A DNA stretch of 50,904 nt, taken from Planococcus koreensis (GTDB taxonomy: Bacteria > Bacillota > Bacilli > Bacillales_A > Planococcaceae). Position 1 is the stretch's first letter. The number at the start of each line of letters is the position of its first letter. The stretch covers positions 1-50,904 of the forward strand of contig NZ_RQII01000057.1 of the NCBI RefSeq assembly GCF_004761975.1. Direction: 5' to 3'. Below, in pieces: positions 40,647 through 48,561 of this stretch. The position numbers and the translations under genes are program-made. The notes under the pieces were generated by a model. It made no database searches, had not been told where the DNA came from, and saw only the letters and a program-made list of their open reading frames with translations.

Positions 40647-41945
40647 TCAGCTTTCTGAATTCGCCGCAACCGCTGTGCCCAGCTTTTTCCGTTTGACCAT
40701 TTCCGTGAAGGCTTCTTCGCGTTTCGTTTCGTCAAATTCACCGACGCTTTTCGCTACGACGATCGTCGCGATGCCGTTGCCGATCAAGTTGACGATTGCG
40801 CGCCCTTCGCTCATGAAGCGGTCAACCCCCAGCAGCAGCGCCAAGCCTTCAAGAGGAATGACCTGCAGCGCGGACAATGTCGACGCAAGAACGATAAAGC
40901 CGCTTCCCGTCACACCCGCTGCACCTTTAGACGTCAGCATCAACACCAAAATGATGGTGATTTGCTGGGCGATCGACAAATCGACGCCGAATACTTGCGC
41001 CAGGAATACCACTGCCATCGACAGGTAAATCGATGTGCCGTCCAAGTTGAACGAATACCCCGTCGGAATGACCAGTCCGACCACCGATTTCGAAGCACCG
41101 TAGCGCTCCATTTTATCCATCATGCGCGGCAGCACCGATTCCGAAGAGCTCGTGCCCAAAACGATGAGGATTTCTTCTTTGATGAATTTCAAGTATTTCC
41201 ATAAGCTGAATCCGTACATTTTGCAGATCAAGTTCAAGACGACAAAGATGAAGATGAACATTGTCGTGTAAACGGAAAACATCAATTTCGCCAATGGCAC
41301 CAGCGACGTTAGCCCGAAATGGCCGATCGTGTAGGCCATTGCGGCAAATGCACCAATCGGCGCAGCTTTCATGACAAAGCCGATGATTTTGAAGAATACC
41401 AATGACAGCTTGTCCAGCAAATCGATGATCGATTTCCCTTTTTCCCCAAGCGTAGCAAGCGCCACACCGAACAGCACAGAGAAGAACAGCACTTGCAGAA
41501 TGTCGCCTTTAGCGAACGCATCGACCATATTGGACGGTACGATGTGAGTAACGAATTCGATCCAGTTGATGCCTTGTGCGCCGGTTTCGGTGTACTGGGA
41601 CACGTCCCCTTTTTCAAGTTTGCTGAAATCGAGTCCAGCACCCGGTTTGATCACGTTGACCACGATCAGTCCGATGACCAATGCGAGCGTCGTGACCACT
41701 TCAAAGTAAAGGAATGCTTTCCCGCCGACTTTGCCGACTTTTTTCATATCGCCCATTTTTGCAATGCCAAGAACGATGGTCAGGAAGATGATCGGCGCGA
41801 TGACCATTTTCACCGCGTTGATGAACGTATCGCCGACCGGCTTCATTTCCTTGCCGATGTTCGGCCATACCAGGCCGACCAAGACGCCAAGGGCGATTGC
41901 GGCCAGTACTTGGAATGTCAGGTTCTTGTATATTTGCTTTTTCAT
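40647..41945 (-). CDS. dctP: C4-dicarboxylate/proton symporter, DAACS family
   Basis: A 432-residue member of the dicarboxylate/amino acid:cation symporter family (DctA/GltP type). FVTHIVPSNMVDAFA, SSSESVLPRMMDKMERYGAS (hairpin 1), GYSFNLDGTSIYLSMAVVF (helix 7) and TSKGAAGVTGSGFIVLA (hairpin 2) are present. It imports succinate, fumarate or malate. It lies downstream of dctS-dctR with a cre box between, the same arrangement as the B. subtilis dct locus. AGGAGGAG precedes the ATG. Confidence 0.9.
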   Translation of the reverse strand: MKKQIYKNLTFQVLAAIALGVLVGLVWPNIGKEMKPVGDTFINAVKMVIAPIIFLTIVLGIAKMGDMKKVGKVGGKAFLYFEVVTTLALVIGLIVVNVIKPGAGLDFSKLEKGDVSQYTETGAQGINWIEFVTHIVPSNMVDAFAKGDILQVLFFSVLFGVALATLGEKGKSIIDLLDKLSLVFFKIIGFVMKAAPIGAFAAMAYTIGHFGLTSLVPLAKLMFSVYTTMFIFIFVVLNLICKMYGFSLWKYLKFIKEEILIVLGTSSSESVLPRMMDKMERYGASKSVVGLVIPTGYSFNLDGTSIYLSMAVVFLAQVFGVDLSIAQQITIILVLMLTSKGAAGVTGSGFIVLASTLSALQVIPLEGLALLLGVDRFMSEGRAIVNLIGNGIATIVVAKSVGEFDETKREEAFTEMVKRKKLGTAVAANSES

Positions 41946-41995
41946 ATGCTCTCCTCCTCAATTGAATGTCGCTTCATTTTCTGATTCTTTCAAAA

Positions 41996-42009
41996 TGATA
42001 ACGCTTTCA
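41996..42009 (-). promoter_or_regulatory. cre box (CcpA site) upstream of dctP
   Basis: On the minus strand TGAAAGCGTTATCA fits the consensus TGnAAnCGnWnnCA at every fixed position. It lies 50 bp before the dctP start, consistent with glucose repression of dicarboxylate uptake. Confidence 0.7.
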
Positions 42010-42065
42010 GTGAGAGAGGAGAAGTTTATGGTCATAATGGCTCTTTTGGTCTTTTTGGTCTCACT

Positions 42066-42761
42066 TTACTCGGGGTTGTAGACATAGCGGTTGACCGGCC
42101 GGCCGACTCCACCGTATTGGACATCCAGCGCAATGACGCCGCTTTTCTCCAGGTAATCCAAATAGCGGCGCGCCGTGACCCGGGCAATGCCGATCGCACT
42201 CGCCACTTCTTCGGCTGACCGCGGCACTTCCTGTGCGCGGATGGTGACGATGATTTCGTTCAACGTAAACTCATTCAAGCCTTTTGGCAATAAACCCGTC
42301 TCCACTTTCTTCGCCGGCCCTGCATGCAGCAAGACATCCAATTGTTCTTGGGACACGGTTTCCGACCGGTTGAAGCTGGCGCGGTAGGCCTGGTATTTCT
42401 CCAATGCCAGCTGGATGCGGTGCAGCTTGAACGGCTTGATGATGTAATCCATCGCGCCGTTCTGCAGCATCAATTTGATGGTGTCGCTGTCTTTAGCCGC
42501 TGAAACGACGATCGTGTCCACTTCGATTTTCTGTTTGCGAAATTCCCGCAGCACCTTGATGCCGTCTTTTTTCGGCATGAAGATGTCAAGGATCACCAAA
42601 TCCGGCCCCAGCTCTTTCGCCAGCTGTAGCCCTTCTTCGCCATTGTCCGCAACCGCAAGCACGCGGAAGCCTTTGACGCTTTCGATGAATTCCTTGTTCA
42701 CTTCCCTGACCATCGGATCGTCTTCGATCAATAACACAGTAAACCCTTCATTAATTGCCAT
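42066..42761 (-). CDS. dctR: DctR-type response regulator
   Basis: A 231-residue response regulator of the CitB/DcuR group. The receiver domain has the phospho-acceptor Asp in DLVILDIFMPKKDG (about residue 54) and KPFKLHRIQ after it. The C-terminal helix-turn-helix is in ARVTARRYLDYLEKSGVIAL. It should activate dctP in response to dicarboxylates. ATG at 42761 has GGAGG nine bases upstream; the upstream in-frame ATG at 42770 touches that SD. It overlaps the dctS 3' end. Confidence 0.9.
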   Translation of the reverse strand: MAINEGFTVLLIEDDPMVREVNKEFIESVKGFRVLAVADNGEEGLQLAKELGPDLVILDIFMPKKDGIKVLREFRKQKIEVDTIVVSAAKDSDTIKLMLQNGAMDYIIKPFKLHRIQLALEKYQAYRASFNRSETVSQEQLDVLLHAGPAKKVETGLLPKGLNEFTLNEIIVTIRAQEVPRSAEEVASAIGIARVTARRYLDYLEKSGVIALDVQYGGVGRPVNRYVYNPE

Positions 42762-44348
42762 GCGGTTCATCCTCCTCCATCGGGAAATCGATTATGAACG
42801 ATGTCCCTTCCCCGTGCTGGGAAGATACGCTAATCGTTCCTCTTGCTTTGTCGACAATCTGTTTCACCAAATACAGGCCATAGCCGGTGCCTGATATTTT
42901 ATTGGCCGTGAATCCTTTTTCGTAAATCTTGGGCATATGCGTTTCCGGGATCCCAGAGCCGTTGTCTTCCACCAGAATCGCGCAAATGCTGGGCGATTGT
43001 TCGATGCTGATGTCGATGCGCTTCGCGTCTTTGTCGGTGCTTTCAAACGACCCGAACGCGTTTTCAATCAAATTGCCGAGCACCACCACGAAATCATGCT
43101 GGTCAGACCCCGGCGGGAAATCGGTAAAACGGCTGTTCGCGTCAATGGCGACGTCGATTCCCAGCTCTTTCCCCCTTTTCACTTTGCTGAGCAGAAGGCC
43201 TGCAATGGCATCGTTCCTGATTTTTTCATTTAGGAAATAAGCGGACAATTCCTGTTCTTCAGCTGCGTGGTGAGCCAGCTGCAGCGCTTTTTGCGGTTTG
43301 CCGAGCTGAATCAACCCTGCGATGGTATGCAATTTGTTCATGTGTTCGTGGCTTTGCACGCGCAGTGCGTCCACGAAGTTTTTGACGCCGGTCAGTTCTT
43401 CTGCCAGTTTCGCCACTTCCGTTCGGTCCTGGAAAATGGCGACGGCTCCGATCAGCTCGTCGTCTTTCCAGATCGGGATGCGGTTGCTGACGATGACTTT
43501 GCCGCTGACTTTGATTTCTTCGTTGTAAACCGCCTCGTTTTTTTCGACGATTTCCGGCAGCCGGGTGTCTTTTAAAACCGAACGGATCGGGCGGCCGACA
43601 AATTCGCCCGTGACATTAAAGATCTTTTTCGCTTTTTCGTTGAATACCGTGATGATTTCGCTGCTGTCGATGGCGATGACGCCTTCGTTCATCGAATGGA
43701 ACGTCGCCGTCCGCTCTTCGTGCATCCGTTTGATTTCAAACGGTCCAGCTGGAACATCTGCTTTTTGATGTGGTTTGCCAGTAGGATCGAGCCGAGCAGC
43801 CCGAACAGCAGCGTCACGACCACGATGAACAGGATTTCTTTTGACAGGCCCGACATGATGTCGAGGACGCTCGGGATGCGGTTGCCGACCACGACCACCC
43901 CCGTCTGGTTCAATTCGCTGTCTTTTATCGGCACGAATGCCCGGATGACGGTGCCGAGCTCCCCTTTCGCTTTCGAGAAATACGTATGTTCCGCAAAAGA
44001 AGGCTCTTCGTCTGTGCCTTCCGATATGGTGCCGAGCATGTCCGGGACCGGGTGGGAATAGCGGATTTTCGCCATGTTCATGACGACGATGTAATCGGCT
44101 TCGTTGATGGTCCGGATTTCCTCGACGACTGGATTGATCTCTTTCCAGCCTTCGGGCTGGTTGATGGCCGATTTGATATCGGACAATTCAGCGACTGTCC
44201 GCGCCGTATTCATCGACCGCAGCCGGAGTTCCCTCTCTTCGGTCTGCTGGATATTGACCGCAATGACAAGTCCGCCGATCAACAGCGAAAAAATCACCAC
44301 GGCATAGGACAGGATCATGATTTTCCACCGGATGGGAAGCTGTTTCAT
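42751..44348 (-). pseudogene. dctS: DctS-type sensor histidine kinase, frameshifted
   Basis: Two open frames together make a sensor kinase of about 532 residues, the normal length. The first part (from ATG 44348) has a transmembrane helix, a PAS-like sensor (GTVIRAFVPIKDSELNQTG) and a second helix. The second part has a PAS domain, the His-containing QSHEHMNKLHTIAG dimerisation helix and ATPase motifs NLIENAF, DNGSGIP and GTGYGLYLVKQ. They are joined by a shift near 43743: frame 1 reads QLDRLKSNG, while the kinase frame before MHEERT reads PFEIKR. One missing base restores QL(E/D)PFEIKRMHEER. It may be a true mutation or a sequencing error. Confidence 0.88.
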
Positions 44349-44424
44349 CTTCCGGCCTCCTTTCGCTTTACGGATAACGGGCTTGTGATTATGCTTATGG
44401 TATGGATTTATGAGGAGGCCAATT

Positions 44425-45492
44425 GTGAACAAAACTTATAAATACGCGCTGCTTTTATTGATTGGCATGGCGGCTATTGCCTTGATGGTCTTCCAGCGCA
44501 TTTCATCCGAAGCGGAGACTTTGCCTTATGATGACGACCAGGAAGGGCTGAGCGGCCAGATTGTTTTTAAATTCAGCCATGTGGTCGCTGAAAACACGCC
44601 GAAAGGACAGGCTGCGGACAAATTCGCCGAACTGGTTTATGAAAAATCAGACGGCGCCATCCAAATCGTCGTTTTTCCGAACGGCAGCCTGTATTCGGAT
44701 ATTGAAGAAATCAATGCCTTAAAAGACGGGCAAGTCCAAATGATTGCCCCTTCGACCTCCAAACTCACGAGGCTGTCTGAAAAATGGGGCGTGTTGGATT
44801 TGCCCTACGCCTTTACTTCTTATGCCGCCATCACCGAAGGTATCCACGGCCCCCTCGGAGATGAGCTGCTGAAATCGCTCGAAGCAGACGGGCTCAAAGG
44901 GCTTGCCCATTGGCCAAGCGGCTTTAAGCAATTGACCAGCAATAAAGGGCCGATCGAAAAGCCGGAAGACCTGGCCGGGCAAACGTTCCGGATCATGCAA
45001 AACGACATCATCCAATCCCAATTCAACCTGCTCGGCGCAACGGCCAAGCAGGAATCCTTCAACTTCACTTACAACCTGATCGAAGCGGGTGAAGTGGACG
45101 GCGAAGAAAACACCATTTCCAATATCTACTCGAAGAAATTCTATACTGTCCAGGACCATATGACAATCACGAACCACGGTTATTTGGGTTATGCCGTCAT
45201 GATGGACCAAGACGTATGGAACCAGCAAACGGATCAGACGCAGCGGATTTTGCTGGAAGCGATGAACGAAACCACTGCCTGGAACGACGAAAATGCCCAA
45301 AAGCTCGAGTCCGAACAGCTGCAGCTCATCAAAGAAAAATCGGCTATCCGCATACACGAACTTTCCGAAAAGGACAAGCTCGAGTGGGAAGAGAAATTGG
45401 CGCCGGTTTACGCCGAATACGCCGATGCGATCGGAGCCGGATTGTTGCAGGAACTGGCTGCACTGCAGAAGAAACACCTGGAAAACCAGTAA
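44425..45492 (+). CDS. dctB: TRAP-type solute-binding protein, probable dicarboxylate sensor partner (DctB)
   Basis: A 355-residue DctP-fold substrate-binding protein with an N-terminal signal/anchor (about residues 5-25). HVVAENTPKGQAADKFAELV and GFKQLTSNKGPIEKPEDLAG followed by FRIMQ match the family, and the Arg in the latter normally binds the carboxylate. No TRAP membrane subunits (DctQ/M) are nearby. In B. subtilis the equivalent DctB works with DctS/DctR as a sensor rather than in transport. Divergent from dctS. GTG at 44425 has a GGAGGCC SD. Confidence 0.87.
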   Translation: MNKTYKYALLLLIGMAAIALMVFQRISSEAETLPYDDDQEGLSGQIVFKFSHVVAENTPKGQAADKFAELVYEKSDGAIQIVVFPNGSLYSDIEEINALKDGQVQMIAPSTSKLTRLSEKWGVLDLPYAFTSYAAITEGIHGPLGDELLKSLEADGLKGLAHWPSGFKQLTSNKGPIEKPEDLAGQTFRIMQNDIIQSQFNLLGATAKQESFNFTYNLIEAGEVDGEENTISNIYSKKFYTVQDHMTITNHGYLGYAVMMDQDVWNQQTDQTQRILLEAMNETTAWNDENAQKLESEQLQLIKEKSAIRIHELSEKDKLEWEEKLAPVYAEYADAIGAGLLQELAALQKKHLENQ

Positions 45493-45505
45493 ACGCATGC
45501 ACAAT

Positions 45506-45554
45506 AAAACCCGCAGCCAGAGAGGCTCTTGAACCTCTCTGCCCTGCGGGTTTT
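45506..45554. terminator. Convergent terminator between dctB and the ABC ATPase gene
   Basis: A two-part stem: AAAACCCGCAG / CTGCGGGTTTT outside and AGAGAGG / CCTCTCT inside. It lies between convergent genes and has T-runs both ways. Confidence 0.9.
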
Positions 45555-45591
45555 GCCTTTGTTCTCGGTGTTAACGATAGGCTGGAACGGT

Positions 45592-46326
45592 TTAGCGAAG
45601 CGTCCGTTTCAAAAACTCCTGGGTCCGCTCTTTCTTCGGATGGTTGAAAATCTGTTCCGGCGGCCCTTCTTCCACAATGACGCCTTTGTCCATAAAGACG
45701 ACCCGGTCTGCGACTTCTTTGGCGAATTCCATTTCGTGCGTGACAATGAGCATCGTCAGCCCGCTTTTTGCTAAGTCTTTCATGACTTTCAGCACTTCAC
45801 CGACCATTTCCGGATCAAGTGCCGAAGTCGGCTCATCAAACAGCATGACCTCGGGCTCCATCGACAACGCGCGCGCAATCGCCACACGCTGTTTCTGGCC
45901 TCCGGAAAGCTGTTCCGGCTTCGCGTTGACGTATTGGTCCATGCCCACGACGTGCAGGAATTTCTTCGCGGTCTTTTCCGCATCCTGCCGCTTGCGCTTC
46001 AGCACCTTGATCTGCCCGACGACGCAATTGTTCAGGACGTTGTGGTTGTTGAACAAATTGAATTGCTGGAACACCATGCCGAGCTTCGTGCGGTAGGAAT
46101 GGATGTTATGGTGGGCATCGAGAATATTTTTTCCATTGTAGATGATCTTGCCGCCGCTCGGTTTTTCGAGCAAGTTGACGCAGCGGAGCAGCGTCGATTT
46201 CCCGGATCCCGACGATCCGATGACGCATACCACTTCCCCTTTGCTGACAGAGAAATCGATATCTTTCAACACTTCATTCGTTCCGAAGGATTTGCTTAAA
46301 TGCTGGATTTCAATTACTTTTTCCAT
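45592..46326 (-). CDS. Amino acid ABC transporter ATP-binding protein (predicted lysine)
   Basis: A 244-residue ABC ATPase of the polar amino-acid type. Walker [13 protein letters not shown], the signature [15 protein letters not shown] and Walker [15 protein letters not shown] are intact. It is the third gene of the operon behind the lysine riboswitch and provides ATP for uptake. Its start is 31 bp after the permease stop. Confidence 0.92.
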   Translation of the reverse strand: MEKVIEIQHLSKSFGTNEVLKDIDFSVSKGEVVCVIGSSGSGKSTLLRCVNLLEKPSGGKIIYNGKNILDAHHNIHSYRTKLGMVFQQFNLFNNHNVLNNCVVGQIKVLKRKRQDAEKTAKKFLHVVGMDQYVNAKPEQLSGGQKQRVAIARALSMEPEVMLFDEPTSALDPEMVGEVLKVMKDLAKSGLTMLIVTHEMEFAKEVADRVVFMDKGVIVEEGPPEQIFNHPKKERTQEFLKRTLR

Positions 46327-46356
46327 AAGGTCTCCTCTTCTGCTTCTGCGGATTTC

Positions 46357-47124
46357 TTATTCTTTGATTTTGTGCTCCGTGTCTTCCGGAGTGACCACTT
46401 GCATCGGCAGTCCGCCGATCATGCTGTAATTGGACGGCCCCGCCATCTTGCGCTCAAGCTTGCGGAGCAGCAATGTGATGGTGAACGTCATGACAAAGTA
46501 CAAGACGCAGGCAATGAAGAACGATTCGAAATACCGGAAATTATTGCCCGACACCGATTTGGTCTGGAAAAATAATTCCGTCACACCGATGACGTTCAAT
46601 ACGGCCGTATCCTTGATGTTAATGACGAATTGGTTGCCGGTTGCCGGCAGGATGTTGCGCACGACCTGCGGCATGACGACATTCATCATCGTCTGGAAAT
46701 GGTTCATGCCGATTGCCTGTGCCGCTTCGAACTGTCCTTTGTCGACCGAAATGATGCCGCCGCGGACAATCTCTGCCATGTATGCGCCGGTATTGATCGA
46801 GACGATGAATATCGCCGCCGTAAAGACATCCATATCAATGCCGAACGCCATCGCCGAGCCGTAGAAAATGACCATGGCCTGTACGATCATCGGCGTGCCG
46901 CGGAAAAATTCCACATACGCGGACAGCAGGAAATTGATTGTTTTCTGGAACAGGCGCTTCACGCCGCGCTCCGGCATCGGAATGGTATTGACAATGCCGA
47001 TGATCAATCCGATGGCGGCGCCGATCAGCGTACCGATGATGGAAATCAGCAGCGTCATGCCTGCTCCGCGCAGGAACATCGGCCAGTTATTTGTAAGTAT
47101 CGTGATAACCCATTCAAGACTCAT
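46357..47124 (-). CDS. Amino acid ABC transporter permease (predicted lysine)
   Basis: A 255-residue HisM/GlnP-type permease with about five transmembrane helices. VEFFRGTPMIVQ and EAAQAIGMNHFQTMMNVVMP (the EAA loop contacting the ATPase) are visible. ATG at 47124 has AGGAGG just upstream. It lies between the binding-protein gene and the ATPase gene of the same operon. Confidence 0.92.
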   Translation of the reverse strand: MSLEWVITILTNNWPMFLRGAGMTLLISIIGTLIGAAIGLIIGIVNTIPMPERGVKRLFQKTINFLLSAYVEFFRGTPMIVQAMVIFYGSAMAFGIDMDVFTAAIFIVSINTGAYMAEIVRGGIISVDKGQFEAAQAIGMNHFQTMMNVVMPQVVRNILPATGNQFVINIKDTAVLNVIGVTELFFQTKSVSGNNFRYFESFFIACVLYFVMTFTITLLLRKLERKMAGPSNYSMIGGLPMQVVTPEDTEHKIKE

Positions 47125-47136
47125 GGTTTTCCTCCT

Positions 47137-47175
47137 AAAAAAATTTAAAGCCGGCTGCATTTAGCTGCAGCCGGC
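47137..47175 (-). terminator. Intra-operon hairpin between the binding-protein and permease genes
   Basis: On the minus strand GCCGGCTGCA / TGCAGCCGGC is followed by TTTAAATTTTTTT. It probably lets only part of the transcripts pass, giving more binding protein than permease. Confidence 0.7.
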
Positions 47176-47187
47176 ACCGCCTAAGCT

Positions 47188-48032
47188 TTATTGGGCAGCT
47201 GGTTGGTTTTGGATCGCTGTATCCATGATTTCCTGGCGCTGCTCTTCTGAGATGCCAGCCAATGTTTCGTTGATCTGCTCCGTGAACTCACTGCCTTTTT
47301 CCAAGCCGACTGCAACCGCTGTGTCGTCTTCTGACGTTTCAAAGCCGTCCGTGAATTCCACCATTGCAAAGTTTTCGTTGGCAGCGGAAGCACTGACCGC
47401 TTCCGGGCGCTCTGAAACGTAGCCGTCGATTATGCCGGACTCAAGTGCAACCCGCATTGCCGGGAAGCTTTCCATTGCTGTTTCTTTGGATACGCCTTCG
47501 ATCTGGTCGATGACGGAGTAATGGAACGTGTTCAATTGCGCTGTGACTTTCGCGCCGTTGAAATCTGCCAATGTGCTCGCGCCTTCAAATTCGCCGCCTT
47601 TTTTCACGACCATCACCAATTCCGATGTGTAATAATGATCGGAAAAGTCGATGGTTTCTTTGCGTTCTGCTGTCGGGGACATGCCCGCAACGATGGCATC
47701 AATCTTGCCGAGTTCAGTGCCGGCACCAAGCCGTCCCATTCCGTTTTGACGATTTCCAGTTCCATCCCGAGATCTTCCGCGATTTGTTTTGCGATTTCCA
47801 CATCGTAGCCGCCCGCATATTCCGCATTGCCGGAAATTTTCACAGCGCCATTGGAATCATCGCTTTGCGTCCAGTTGAACGGCGCGTAGCCCGCTTCCAT
47901 CCCCACTTTAAATGTCTTGCCTTCTTCACTCGAACCGCCGCCCGACGATGCGCCTTCTTCCGACCCACATCCTGCAAGCAGCATACCCAGTGACAACATA
48001 GCCGTTAACATCAACCCTGATTTCTTTTTCAT
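47188..48032 (-). pseudogene. Amino acid ABC transporter solute-binding lipoprotein, frameshifted
   Basis: Two frames together make a normal ~281-residue binding lipoprotein (type-2 fold, SBP_bac_3). The first part starts at ATG 48032, has the lipobox LLAGC, and FKVGMEAGYAPFNW, and runs to WDGLVPALNS. The second reads GKIDAIVAGMSPTAERKETI and DGYVSERPEAV. The expected join LNSGKIDAI is broken near 47709, where one base is missing (CTCGGCAAG should be one longer). As written, the protein would stop early. It may be a true mutation or a sequencing error. Confidence 0.9.
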
Positions 48033-48100
48033 CTTCTCATTCTCCCCCTCGTGTGTTCTGTAAAATAGTTCTGAATACAGCAAAAAGGGCAGCTATGTAC

Positions 48101-48127
48101 AAAAAAAGACCTGAGATAGACTCAGAT
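48101..48127 (-). terminator. Expression-platform terminator of the lysine riboswitch
   Basis: On the minus strand GATCTGAG / CTCAGGTC around TCTAT is followed by TTTTTTT. A larger surrounding stem (GGGCAACTATG with CATAGCTGCCC, 48087-48147) is also present. Confidence 0.85.
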
Positions 48128-48168
48128 CGCTATATGCATAGTTGCCCTAAATCCTCTTTTCCCTTTTC

Positions 48169-48342
48169 GAGATAGCACACCGCATCGGACTGGGAGTCCT
48201 ATGCGGCAGTCCTGCAATTGTTCACTGCAGACCCAGCAAGTAATAATGAGAACTATTACAAACTTCGGCGGTCTTTCCTTCTCCATAGCATCCTTGCTTC
48301 TCAAACTCTTCTATGGACTAATAAATCCCGCGCCTCTACCTC
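48169..48342 (-). promoter_or_regulatory. Lysine riboswitch (L-box)
   Basis: On the minus strand the conserved blocks occur in order: GAGGTAGAGGCGCG (P1 5' side), AGAAGCAAGGATGC, GGAAAGACCGCCGAAGTTT, TTGCTGGGTCTGCAG, and GTGTGCTATCTC closing P1 with GAGGTAG. L-boxes bind lysine and stop transcription, so the downstream ABC transporter is predicted to import lysine. The short open frames inside this stretch are not genes. Confidence 0.9.
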
Positions 48343-48377
48343 ACCGGAAAGTGAGGTTATATTCACTTGTTTTTCAT

Positions 48378-48406
48378 AGTCTACATTATTACTTTTTTCC
48401 TGTCAA
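48378..48406 (-). promoter_or_regulatory. Promoter of the lysine riboswitch-ABC operon
   Basis: TTGACA (48401-48406 on the minus strand), a 17-bp spacer and TAGACT (48378-48383), placed about 35 bases before the L-box. Confidence 0.75.
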
Positions 48407-48462
48407 CGCCGCCCTAAATTCCATTCCACGCTCGACTGCTGGACCTTGCCATTAATCAAAGC

Positions 48463-48490
48463 TGTCCAAAGAATCTAGAGCTGTTATAAT
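48463..48490 (+). promoter_or_regulatory. Likely promoter of the calcium ATPase gene
   Basis: A perfect -10 TATAAT (48485-48490) with a poor -35 (TGTCCA, 48463-48468) at 16 bp, about 70 bp before the start codon. Confidence 0.5.
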
Positions 48491-48561
48491 TAATTCGAAT
48501 ATTCAATTTATTACAGATACTGCTATCCATTGAACGCCAGAAAACGGAGGGAGCGTTGGCC

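Noticed and set aside
48122..48304. A 60-codon minus-strand open frame upstream of the ABC operon
   Set aside because: It lies inside the conserved lysine riboswitch aptamer; sequence conservation there is explained by RNA structure.
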